DNA of 56,360 nt, taken from positions 1 through 56,360 of the forward strand of contig NZ_BCNS01000112.1 of assembly GCF_001528745.1 (NCBI RefSeq), written 5' to 3'. Shown here piece by piece: positions 19,176 through 26,912 of the stretch. The position numbers were made by a program, and so were the translations under genes. Source of the stretch: Marinobacterium profundum. Its GTDB lineage: Bacteria; Pseudomonadota; Gammaproteobacteria; Pseudomonadales; Balneatricaceae. Position 1 is the first letter of the stretch. Each line of letters starts with the position of its first letter. The notes below the pieces were generated by a model, which was not told the origin of the DNA, ran no database searches, and saw only the letters and a list, made by a program, of their open reading frames with translations.

Positions 19176-20753
19176 TTAATCCTGCAAGCGATCCGCCAGC
19201 ATGGCCCTGTCCTCGTTCATGTACTTTATCGTCGTGATAATCATGCAGAACAATATCAGGATGAGTGGCAGAGCGACTATGATGGAGACGGTCTGCAGAC
19301 TTTTCAGGCCACCGACAAACAGCAGCGCTAGCGGCAGGATCGTAATCACGAGGCACCAGAACAGGCGATTGGATTTTGCCGGTTCCTGACCTTCGTCCAG
19401 CGCCGTCGAGGTCGTGCAGGCCAGCACGTAGGCGGCGGAGTCGAAGGTGGTTGCGAGCAAGACGATGCCAGATACCGCCAGGCAGGCAATCAGCAGGAAA
19501 GCCCCCGGCAGCGTCTTGAAAATCTCCAGCATGGCCGCAGGCCCACCGTCGTTATTGACGATTTCTGAAACGTTCAGCTGCCCTGTCATCTGAAGATCAA
19601 TGCCGTACCCGCCCAGCACCACGTAGAACATCGCGCAGCCGATGGTTCCGAAAACAAGCATGCCGACAATGACTTCACGGATAGTGCGTCCATAGGAGAT
19701 ACGGGTCACGAACATGCCGACAAAGGGGGCATACGCGATCCACCAGGCCCAATAGAAAATGGTCCACGCTTGGGGGAAACCGCTTTTGTTGATGCTGTCA
19801 GTCCAGGTACTCATCTTGATGAAGTTTTCGACAACGTAGCCCACGGAGTCAAAACCAAGACCCATGATGAAGTGGGTCGGGCCAACAAGCAGGATGTACA
19901 CCACGATGCCAACGGTCACGAAGGTCGAGAAAATACTCAGGCGCTTGATGCCCTTGGCGAGACCCAGCCCACTGCTCACCGTGAAAACCGCAGTACAGAC
20001 GAGAATAACGGCGATATCCATAGTCAGGCCCGGCTCCACGCCCAGCACGTGTGCCGCAGCCAGGCTGATCATGGGCGTACCGAGCCCAAGGGACGTCGCC
20101 GCCGCCCCCAGCATGCCGAAAATAAACATGTAATTGATAACGGAGCCCAGACGACCGTCCACGAGGTCTCCAAGGGCACCGCGGCAGGCTTCGCTCAGGT
20201 TGTAGATATGCTTTTTACGGACATAAAAAATATAGGACATGGCGATGGCCGGTACACAGTAGATCGCCCAGGCAGAGGGTCCCCAGTGGAAAAGCCCGTA
20301 GGCCTGGCCCACGGTATACATTTCCATGCTGTTGGCCTCGATACCAAATGGCGTCCAGGCATAGTGATAACCCCACTCAGTTCCGGCCCACAGCATCAGC
20401 CCGGTCGCCAGTCCTGCCAGGAACACCATCATGGCCCAGGAACTCATGGAAAACTCCGCCGGTGCGTCCTGGTCCGAACTCAGCTTGATATTCCCATAGC
20501 GGGAAAACGCCAGATAGGTGAGGAATATAATAGAAATGATGGGGATCGACAGGAAGACAACGTCGAAAGAGTGCGTCATCCACTTGAAAAGCGCGTCGAT
20601 TAATATTTTCCCTTCTTCGGGAAATGCAACCAGAGGGAAAGCTGCGGCGATCACGGACAGTATACCTATGATCTGCATTCTGCGAATGCTATTCCCACCC
20701 GTTGAGATAGGAGCGGCAATGGCACCTACGTATTCTTTAGCATCGGTATTCAT
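19176..20753 (-). CDS. BCCT family betaine/carnitine/choline-type transporter
   Basis: A 525-residue integral membrane protein with about 12 hydrophobic segments. The BCCT signature region is visible as FYWAWWIAYAPFVGMFVTRI, and the early WGYHYAWTPFG segment carries the aromatic substrate-box type residues. BCCT carriers bring in quaternary ammonium or sulfonium solutes (betaine, carnitine, choline, DMSP) with sodium or protons. The very short hydrophilic ends argue for nutrient uptake rather than osmosensing. Its place beside lyase, dehydrogenase and lactonase genes suggests that it supplies the pathway substrate. It follows a 456-base upstream gap with a conserved block at 20904-20937. Confidence 0.9.
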   Translation of the reverse strand: MNTDAKEYVGAIAAPISTGGNSIRRMQIIGILSVIAAAFPLVAFPEEGKILIDALFKWMTHSFDVVFLSIPIISIIFLTYLAFSRYGNIKLSSDQDAPAEFSMSSWAMMVFLAGLATGLMLWAGTEWGYHYAWTPFGIEANSMEMYTVGQAYGLFHWGPSAWAIYCVPAIAMSYIFYVRKKHIYNLSEACRGALGDLVDGRLGSVINYMFIFGMLGAAATSLGLGTPMISLAAAHVLGVEPGLTMDIAVILVCTAVFTVSSGLGLAKGIKRLSIFSTFVTVGIVVYILLVGPTHFIMGLGFDSVGYVVENFIKMSTWTDSINKSGFPQAWTIFYWAWWIAYAPFVGMFVTRISYGRTIREVIVGMLVFGTIGCAMFYVVLGGYGIDLQMTGQLNVSEIVNNDGGPAAMLEIFKTLPGAFLLIACLAVSGIVLLATTFDSAAYVLACTTSTALDEGQEPAKSNRLFWCLVITILPLALLFVGGLKSLQTVSIIVALPLILILFCMIITTIKYMNEDRAMLADRLQD

Positions 20754-21209
20754 TTGATTACCCTAATTGTTCTTATCGAATGCCTACAACCTTCTGGCAT
20801 TTAGGAATTCAAGAAAGTAAAAATTATGTTTTTATTTCTCCGACTGTCCTGACGCCCTGTTCCTCTGCCATGAGGTTTATCATGGTGACAAAAACTGCAT
20901 CAGAACAAAATTCCATTTCTTTCTCTAAATCAGTAGAAATACTTATGTTTCATCTCGACGACCGCGATCCTTCCATTACCACACCGGGCCAGAGCACGGC
21001 CTGCCTTTACAAATCAGGCTGACGAACAGTTTCTCTGCATACGGATCAGCCACCCCATAAAACGCGGGCGCAGGCCTGCCGGCTTTCATGGGGGCCGCAC
21101 AGGGCCCATGATTCCCGAAAGGCCCAATGATGAAGCGCTTCGAGCGCCGAGTGCTCCCTGCAGGCTCCCCAAAAGGCGGTCATCGCTGTGATCTTGCTCG
21201 ATACCTCTC
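20754..21209. other. Upstream region of the BCCT gene
   Basis: The gap has no gene I can support. The half nearest the transporter is AT-rich and contains a block at 20904-20937 that is nearly repeated upstream of the lactonase gene. A TCTTATCG word at 20771-20778 resembles the TTATCAG motif of the other island promoters. The half nearest the lyase stop is GC-rich with no clear terminator. Confidence 0.5.
20904..20937 (-). promoter_or_regulatory. Conserved upstream block, copy 1 (before BCCT gene)
   Basis: The plus strand reads AACAAAATTCCATTTCTTTC followed by a CTAAA word and TAGA. It matches 25305-25338 at 18 of 20 core positions plus the flanking CTAAA and TAGA. It lies 151-184 bases before the BCCT ATG. 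Confidence 0.45.
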
Positions 21210-22550
21210 TCAGCCGGTTAGCACCCTATCGACGATGTGCTGGGACAGCCCCAGATAGGACGAAGGCGACAGTACCGTTTTCAGCTGTTCAGCATTGATA
21301 TGCCGGGTGACTTCTTCATTCTTCACCATCGTTTCGTACAGCGAGCCGCCGCTTCTCTGCGCCTCGCGGCAGGCGTCGTAGACGATATCATGGGCGGACT
21401 GTCGACCCACGTAAGGCGCCAGCGCCATCATGGCCGATTCGGCAACGATCAGCCCTTTGCTGATATCGAGATTCTGCGCCATTCTGTCGGGGAAAACCTC
21501 CAGCCCCTCGAGCAGGTACACAGCCTGGGACAGTGCGCAGTGAGCGAGTACAAATGCCTGCGGCAGGCCAATCCACTCCGCGTGCCAGGGTCCGGTGGCA
21601 CGCTCGAAGTCCGCCTCCTGGGCATCCATGAGCATGGCCGCTGCCTTGCCGACCCCAAGATTGCAACCACGAATCACCTCGCAGGAGATCGGATTGCGCT
21701 TTTGCGGCATGGTGGACGATGCGCCGCGATCCTTGACGAAGGGCTCCGCGGTTTCGGAGATCTCGTCCATGCACATGATCATGATATCGAAGGCGATCTT
21801 GCCCAGCGACCCCGTCATCAGGGCCAAGCCACAGCCGACCTCGGCGAAACCGTCACGCGTCGAATGCCAGGGCGCAATAGTCGTGAACAGGCCGAGCTCT
21901 TGCGCCAGGCTGCCGGTCAGCAACTCGGCATTATTGCCGATCGACGCCAGGGTGCCGGCGGCGCCCCAGAGCTGGGCGTTTAGAACCCGCGGACGCATCT
22001 CCTGGAGACGACTCTGCGCACGCCGAATGCTTTCGAGCCAAATGGCCGCCTTGTAGCCGAAAGTGATCGGCAGCGCGTGTTGCAAGTGCGTACGCCCAGC
22101 CATCACGGTATCCCGATGGTCCCTGGCGAGCACCATCAGCGCTTTTTCCACCCGATCCAGGTCACGGCCGATCAACTCCAGACCCTTGCGTATCTGCAGG
22201 ACTGTCGCGGTATCCATGATGTCCTGGGTGGTCGCGCCCCAGTGGACGTAACCACCGGCATCCTCGCCCGCAGCACCAGCCAGCTGGCGCACCAGGCCCA
22301 GAATCGGGTAACCGACCGTTCCGGTATCACTGGCGAGGCGATCCATATCGATCTCGACACTTTTGGCGGCCTGGTCAATCTGTTCGGCTGCTAACGCAGG
22401 AATCAGGCCCAGCTTTGCCTGCACACGGGCCAACGCAGCTTCCGTTTCCAGATAAGCCTCAACTCGGGCGTCATCATTGAATACAGCCTGCATTTCATTC
22501 GAATGAAAAAGTGGAGCAAAAAGTTTGGAATCAATTATCGAAGACGTCAT
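21210..22550 (-). CDS. PcaB-like lyase of the fumarase/aspartase superfamily
   Basis: The superfamily signature is clear: GASSTMPQKRNPISCE carries the mobile catalytic serine loop, with upstream TGTVGYPILGLVRQL and HWGATTQDIMDTAT motifs. At 446 residues it is closest to 3-carboxy-cis,cis-muconate cycloisomerase (PcaB) and adenylosuccinate lyase. No other protocatechuate gene is nearby, so true PcaB activity is doubtful. Members of this superfamily make beta-eliminations that yield fumarate-like products or lactonise muconates. In this island a lyase acting on an N-substituted or quaternary dicarboxylate, or a cycloisomerase feeding the neighbouring lactonase, are both plausible inferences. 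Confidence 0.75.
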   Translation of the reverse strand: MTSSIIDSKLFAPLFHSNEMQAVFNDDARVEAYLETEAALARVQAKLGLIPALAAEQIDQAAKSVEIDMDRLASDTGTVGYPILGLVRQLAGAAGEDAGGYVHWGATTQDIMDTATVLQIRKGLELIGRDLDRVEKALMVLARDHRDTVMAGRTHLQHALPITFGYKAAIWLESIRRAQSRLQEMRPRVLNAQLWGAAGTLASIGNNAELLTGSLAQELGLFTTIAPWHSTRDGFAEVGCGLALMTGSLGKIAFDIMIMCMDEISETAEPFVKDRGASSTMPQKRNPISCEVIRGCNLGVGKAAAMLMDAQEADFERATGPWHAEWIGLPQAFVLAHCALSQAVYLLEGLEVFPDRMAQNLDISKGLIVAESAMMALAPYVGRQSAHDIVYDACREAQRSGGSLYETMVKNEEVTRHINAEQLKTVLSPSSYLGLSQHIVDRVLTG

Positions 22551-22580
22551 GATATATGCCCTTCCTCGCCGCTATACCCA

Positions 22581-22607
22581 TTAGGTTTACGACCTAATTT
22601 ATCAGGT
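22581..22607 (-). promoter_or_regulatory. Overlapping dyads upstream of the lyase gene
   Basis: TTAGGTTTACGACCTAA (22581-22597) has perfect 6-bp arms around 5 bases. It overlaps GACCT-N8-AGGTC (22591-22608), which contains TTATCAGGT (22599-22607). Both lie 31-58 bases before the ATG, a typical location for LysR binding sites. The second dyad matches the block before the island LysR gene. Confidence 0.5.
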
Positions 22608-22804
22608 CGCAGTAAATGACTATCACTTTCTAAAGCATAAAAGCGATTGCGAGTGTGAATTAAAAAAGGGTCCCGGCTTTTACCTAGCCCAAGCGAGACC
22701 CCAAAGGTGATGTAACGCAAATAAACTGAAAAGCCGTCCAGGAATATGTCAAACAACCAGGCCGTCACCGGCACTGGAAGTTCGACCCGCGATCTCCTGT
22801 CAAA

Positions 22805-23893
22805 TCAGCCCTCGCTCATTACGATGGATGCGCGGGTTACCTTCCTCGACATTGAGTCCGAAAGTGCAGACTCAACACCTTCAAGGCTGTACTCGGCGTC
22901 CAGCATCTTGTGGAACGGCAGCTTCTCGATATTGTCGCTCAAGAACGTCAGTGCCTTGTGTAGATACTGCGGTTGATAACGCATCACCGGAATGATGCTG
23001 ATCTGCTGCCGGGTGATGAAGCCCGGATCAATGAGGATGGTTTTACCGGGGGTGACATTACCCATGGTGACGAACCGCCCGCCGCTGCGCACCAGCTCCA
23101 ACCCTTCGACGAACGCCTCCGGCACACCCGCCACTTCGACGCAAACATCCGCGCCACGACCATCGGTCAGAGCCTTGACGGCCTGGATGCGTTCTTCCCT
23201 GGTCGGGTATTGCTGGATATTCAGAACGTGGTCCGCTCCGAACTCCCTGGCCAGTTCGAGCCTGGATGAATCGGCGTCAATGACAATGACCCTGGCACCC
23301 TTGGCCTTGGCGATTGCGGTCGCATATATGCCCAGGCCGCCGGCACCCTGTACGACGAGCGAATCGTTGATGGACACGCCCGACAGATCGACACCGTAGT
23401 AGACCTGCGACAGCGCGCAGTTGGCACCGGCCGCCAGCTTGTCCGGAACGTTTTTCGGGACCTTGTAAAAAAACTGCCCGGGGTGAATGTAGTAGTGCGT
23501 GGCAAAGGTGGTATGAAAATGAGGCGCTTCTTCCGGCTGTTTTGCCCAGAAGCTGTAGGCATTCTCACAGAGATTGAGCTTGCCCGACTGGCAGGAAGCG
23601 CAACGTTGACAGGCGATAAAGTAGGTCGCCGCGATACGGTCCCCCACCTTGATAGCCTGACCGGCATTATCGGTGACAACCCCCTCCCCGAGCTCGTGCA
23701 CGACACCAACCGTTTCGTGCCCCAGACCACCGCATTTCTTGGGATGGTGCCCGGACCAGATATGGAGCTCAGAGCCACAAACATTGCTGCACAGCACCTT
23801 AACGACAACCGATCCGGGACCCGGCGACGGAACCTCGTACTCCTGATATTCCAGACTACCGGGTTTACTCATTACAGCAATTTTGCCTTTCAT
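22805..23893 (-). CDS. Zinc-dependent medium-chain alcohol dehydrogenase
   Basis: An MDR-family dehydrogenase with catalytic-zinc ligands in CSNVCGSELHIWSGH and GGLGHETVG, and the structural-zinc cluster CQRCASCQSGKLNLC. The NAD-binding motif is VVQGAGGLGIYA. 362 residues, intact. It should oxidise a secondary or primary alcohol intermediate to the aldehyde that the island's aldehyde dehydrogenase could use. It follows the NIF3-like gene and precedes the lyase on the minus strand; gaps of about 100 and 250 bases leave room for internal promoters. Confidence 0.87.
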   Translation of the reverse strand: MKGKIAVMSKPGSLEYQEYEVPSPGPGSVVVKVLCSNVCGSELHIWSGHHPKKCGGLGHETVGVVHELGEGVVTDNAGQAIKVGDRIAATYFIACQRCASCQSGKLNLCENAYSFWAKQPEEAPHFHTTFATHYYIHPGQFFYKVPKNVPDKLAAGANCALSQVYYGVDLSGVSINDSLVVQGAGGLGIYATAIAKAKGARVIVIDADSSRLELAREFGADHVLNIQQYPTREERIQAVKALTDGRGADVCVEVAGVPEAFVEGLELVRSGGRFVTMGNVTPGKTILIDPGFITRQQISIIPVMRYQPQYLHKALTFLSDNIEKLPFHKMLDAEYSLEGVESALSDSMSRKVTRASIVMSEG

Positions 23894-23999
23894 CGCACTA
23901 CCACCATGGGTTTTATAATATGTACGGCATGACTTCCAAAGTTCGGAAATATGAAAGTCAGCGATAAAATCCCAACCTGTAACCGGTTAGAATTTACAG

Positions 24000-24350
24000 T
24001 CAGACAACGCCGTTCTTTCGGGTATCCAGCGTTTCTGAAATAGATATAACGGGCTCATCCCAGGGATGATGTTCGAAAATCTGCTTGACGATTTTCGAAA
24101 GAAGCGCCTTGTCACGTGGTATAGAAAACTCGACCTTGATCGATTCGATGGAAAAAGGGTGATTGATTTCACCGTCGTAGGTATCGGAGCCTGCACGGGG
24201 GGTACAGCGTTCGATTCCGGGATGAGAACACCAGGAAACCCCGTCGTAATTTCCGTACTTCAAATCCGTTACGCTTTGAATAGCGCCCAGAACCTTTTCC
24301 AGATACTCTTCGATCACATAAACCTTTACACGAAAGGATTCTATAAACAT
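24000..24350 (-). CDS. Stand-alone NIF3/YqfO insert-type (CutA-like) protein
   Basis: About 116 residues. The sequence pattern FRVKVYVIEEYLEKVLGAIQ, then YGNYDGVSWCSHPGIER, and the C-terminal HHPWDEPVI resembles the CutA-like insert domain of NIF3/YqfO proteins (compare GxxGNYDxCxF and HPYEEVAY). The start at ATG 24350 follows a GGGTGATATC site; a longer frame to 24485 would overlap the lactonase gene and lacks homology. Function is unknown; such domains are trimeric and may bind metal or small ligands. It sits 25 bases after the lactonase gene, so the two are probably co-transcribed. Confidence 0.7.
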   Translation of the reverse strand: MFIESFRVKVYVIEEYLEKVLGAIQSVTDLKYGNYDGVSWCSHPGIERCTPRAGSDTYDGEINHPFSIESIKVEFSIPRDKALLSKIVKQIFEHHPWDEPVISISETLDTRKNGVV

Positions 24351-24375
24351 GATATCACCCACTTTATAAACCGCC

Positions 24376-25233
24376 TTATTCGTAATAACCTTCTGTGGAT
24401 TTCCTGAGCGTACTGAACTGCTCACCATCGTGACCGAACCAGACTTCTGACTGGGTTTTACTGGACAACTTCTGGATTTTATCAATCGTTTTCATATAGC
24501 CGATCGAATCGTAGATAGTCGCGGGAAGGCGGGACGGGGGACCGTAGTTTTCGGATGAGTACACAGCATCCGACGCAAGAATCAAGCCCCCATGATCGGC
24601 CAGATCAATATGCAGCCCCAGCATGCCGTAGGAGTGGCCACTGCCAAAGTTCAGGATGCGAATTCCGTCCAGCAGATCCAGATCCCCTTCGTCGTCCTTC
24701 ACAACGCGCCAGGTCAGGTCGTTCTTGATCCAGGCATCGACATCGTCCCAGATAAAGCCTTCCGCACTTCTGTTTTGCGCATAGTTCTGAAGCGCTGCGT
24801 TGAACTCGTTCTGATGCACAATAATCTTGGCGTTGGTGAAGAGTTCCAGGCAGCCTGAATGATCAAGGTGCAGGTGTGATACGACAACATAATCGACTTC
24901 CCGCGGATCGACACCAATCTCTTCCAGGCGACTATGCAAATGGCAGTCCTGGCCATCCACCTCGGCGGTAAACTGCAGCAGGTTTTGAATTTCCTGCGGC
25001 CAACGGCCACCCTCGCCCATTCCATTGGGGTTGCAGGCAGTGTCGAACAGAACCTTGCCATCGGGGTGGTCGATCAGAACCGTATAAATCGGAAACTCGA
25101 TCATTTGATTTGGTTTATTGGGATCGGCAGCTGTGGCGGGATTATGCATGCTGACCATGAAGTTTTTATCCATCTTCATACGGCCGTTGTCCAGAACATA
25201 AACTTTGGGTACTTGCTTAATAATATTAGACAT
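24376..25233 (-). CDS. MBL-fold lactonase, N-acyl-homoserine-lactonase family (AttM/BlcC-like)
   Basis: A metallo-beta-lactamase-fold hydrolase with the dinuclear-zinc motif SHLHLDHSG and later LASDAVY and WFGHDGEQF ligands, in the AHL-lactonase (AiiA/AttM) branch. 285 residues. In Agrobacterium the related BlcC opens gamma-butyrolactone and is encoded with an alcohol and a semialdehyde dehydrogenase. The same enzyme types occur in this island, so a small lactone is a likelier substrate than quorum signals, though AHL cleavage cannot be excluded. It is the first gene of the minus-strand series and has the conserved block at 25305-25338 upstream. Confidence 0.82.
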   Translation of the reverse strand: MSNIIKQVPKVYVLDNGRMKMDKNFMVSMHNPATAADPNKPNQMIEFPIYTVLIDHPDGKVLFDTACNPNGMGEGGRWPQEIQNLLQFTAEVDGQDCHLHSRLEEIGVDPREVDYVVVSHLHLDHSGCLELFTNAKIIVHQNEFNAALQNYAQNRSAEGFIWDDVDAWIKNDLTWRVVKDDEGDLDLLDGIRILNFGSGHSYGMLGLHIDLADHGGLILASDAVYSSENYGPPSRLPATIYDSIGYMKTIDKIQKLSSKTQSEVWFGHDGEQFSTLRKSTEGYYE

Positions 25234-25550
25234 AATCTAGCCTCACTAACTTTTGTTTATATTTTTGCGTACCACAGCGACAATAATGTCTAACATCAGG
25301 CCAAAACAAAATTCCAATTATTTCTGCTAAACATTAGATTCCCTTATGGATGTCTGGCGAGCACCAGGAACCGCCGCCGCTCCCCCTGTTCCCCGGGTAA
25401 AAAGACCTTCAGTAGGCGCCAACGGCAGGGCAAACGCATGAATAATTTTTTTACAACTGAATGAGCGGAAGCCACAAAGGCACGGTGTTCAGAATCAAGC
25501 AGGCCTTGGCGCAACTGCATGGCTGTTCAGATCATCAGCTACGAAGTTAG
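25234..25550. other. Divergent region between the lactonase and DUF429 genes
   Basis: AT-rich near the lactonase gene and richer in GC further right. It contains the conserved block at 25305-25338. I see no gene and no terminator hairpin with a T run. Confidence 0.5.
25305..25338 (-). promoter_or_regulatory. Conserved upstream block, copy 2 (before lactonase gene)
   Basis: The plus strand reads AACAAAATTCCAATTATTTC, then CTAAA and TAGA. It matches the block at 20904-20937 and lies 72-105 bases before the lactonase ATG. It suggests joint control of the two ends of the island. Confidence 0.45.
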
Positions 25551-25590
25551 TATGGAGGTGACTTGAAGGTGATATGGAGGTGATATGGAG
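25551..25590 (+). repeat. 11-bp tandem repeat carrying the DUF429 ribosome binding site and start
   Basis: Units TATGGAGGTGA (25551-25561), CTTGAAGGTGA (25562-25572), TATGGAGGTGA (25573-25583) and the partial TATGGAG (25584-25590). Each perfect unit holds an ATG and a GGAGGTGA site. The last ATG (25585) opens the long frame; those at 25552 and 25574 open very short frames. Confidence 0.7.
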
Positions 25591-26319
25591 ATCGTTATTA
25601 TCGGGATCGACTGTGCGACAGACCCCAAAAAGGTGGGGTTAGCCAAGTCTGTACTGAAAGATGGTCAGTTATGCCTCGAGTCGGCAGAGCAAGGCTGCTC
25701 AGGAATGAATATCGCTACGCACATAGTCCAATGGATTTCAGTCCCCAGTCCCACGCTCATCGCGCTGGATGCTCCCTTGGGCTGGCCCAGCTCTCTGGGA
25801 GATTCGTTGGCGCCCCACTCTGCGGGCATGCCTATTGAGTACCCTGGCAATCTGCTGTTCCGGCGAGAGACCGACCGTTTTATCAAAAGCAGGATCGGCA
25901 AACAGCCGCTGGACGTCGGGGCTGACCGTATCGCCAGAACCGCTCTGGCCGCACTCGCGATCCTTGCCCGGCTACGTGAACTGACGAGCAACCCCATACC
26001 GCTCGCCTGGAATCCAGCTTTGCAACAGACCTCGGCGATAGAGGTGTACCCTGGCGGCACTCTGCTCAGCCATGGCCTGCCATACCAAAGCTACAAGAAC
26101 AACAGCGCCGAGCAACGCCAGATGCGGGCACAGATAATTGAAGGCCTGTCCGCCCTCATTGAGATTCCTGATCCTGCCCCGCTGCTCAGCAAAGCCGATA
26201 CTCTGGACGCGGTGATCTGCTGCCTGGCCGCAGCTGACTTTCTGCGGGGCACAACACTGCCGCCGGAAAATCAGTCACTGGCTGAGAAAGAGGGCTGGAT
26301 CTGGGTTAAAGCGCCTTAA
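25585..26319 (+). CDS. DUF429 domain-containing protein
   Basis: 244 residues with the DUF429 pattern: an N-terminal IIGIDCATDPKKVGLA, ALDAPLGWP, the RRETDRFIK segment, a central LAALAILARL helix, IEVYPGGTL, and a C-terminal DTLDAVICCLAAADF. The fold is predicted to be RNase-H/actin-like, so a nuclease- or kinase-related role is possible, but no function is established. ATG 25585 follows a near-consensus GGAGGTGAT site that is part of an 11-bp tandem repeat. It converges on the CMD-family gene with a 14-base gap. Confidence 0.8.
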   Translation: MEIVIIGIDCATDPKKVGLAKSVLKDGQLCLESAEQGCSGMNIATHIVQWISVPSPTLIALDAPLGWPSSLGDSLAPHSAGMPIEYPGNLLFRRETDRFIKSRIGKQPLDVGADRIARTALAALAILARLRELTSNPIPLAWNPALQQTSAIEVYPGGTLLSHGLPYQSYKNNSAEQRQMRAQIIEGLSALIEIPDPAPLLSKADTLDAVICCLAAADFLRGTTLPPENQSLAEKEGWIWVKAP

Positions 26320-26333
26320 ACCAAGCTATGTCT

Positions 26334-26912
26334 TTAAGTTCCAGAACCCACGGGATCGGGTTCACTGAAAGGCAGCTCAGGCGCGCCATCGCGGCGCACC
26401 TCAAACACGTTCAGGGTCATGGCAACCAGGGCGTAGTAGCCAAAGATTCCCACCAGCTCGACCAGTGCGGGCTCGCCGAACTCGGCGACGGCGCGATGAT
26501 AGAGTGCATCATCGATACGCCTTGTTTGATACAGAGTACAGCCGATTTGATACACCAGCTGCTCGTCGGCGTGTTCAAACGCGGGCGCATTACCCAGGCG
26601 CAGTGCATCGATCACGGAATCGGCAATACCCGCCTGGCGTGCTATGGGTTCGTGGATCTGCCATTCAGCCTGGGACTGCCACCAGGCTGCCGTCACCAGA
26701 ATCGCCAGCTCCGACAGGCGCAGCGCCATCGACGTATGGTAGCGACAGTAGGCGCCCAGCGCCTGGGCAGGGTCGGCCAGCCCAGGGCTGTGAATCCAGG
26801 CCAGGAAGGGGCCGTCCAGATTGCCCCGCGGGCCGCTGAGAATAGCATCCAGCACGCGCTGCTGTTCAGCGCTCATAGTCCCCGGCGTCAGCTCACTCAG
26901 GCGTGACTTCAT
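26334..26912 (-). CDS. Carboxymuconolactone decarboxylase (CMD/AhpD-like) family protein
   Basis: 192 residues with the CMD-family helical pattern: GPRGNLDGPFLAWIHSPG, LGAYCRYHTSMALRLSELAI, and WQIHEPIARQAGI with the conserved histidine. It lacks the CxxC pair of peroxide-reducing AhpD, so decarboxylase-like or unknown chemistry is more likely. The start ATG at 26912 overlaps the aminotransferase stop by 4 bases (ATGA), so the two are translationally coupled and probably act in one pathway. Confidence 0.8.
   Translation of the reverse strand: MKSRLSELTPGTMSAEQQRVLDAILSGPRGNLDGPFLAWIHSPGLADPAQALGAYCRYHTSMALRLSELAILVTAAWWQSQAEWQIHEPIARQAGIADSVIDALRLGNAPAFEHADEQLVYQIGCTLYQTRRIDDALYHRAVAEFGEPALVELVGIFGYYALVAMTLNVFEVRRDGAPELPFSEPDPVGSGT

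Noticed and set aside
21210-22550. Annotation of the lyase as true PcaB or PurB
   Set aside because: No protocatechuate or purine genes lie nearby, and the context is a lactonase-dehydrogenase-BCCT island, so only superfamily level is claimed.
16609-25233. The island as a DMSP-catabolism (ddd) cluster
   Set aside because: BCCT carrier, LysR and dehydrogenases fit superficially, but no DddD, DddP, DddL, DddX or cupin lyase is present, and the lyase belongs to the fumarase superfamily.
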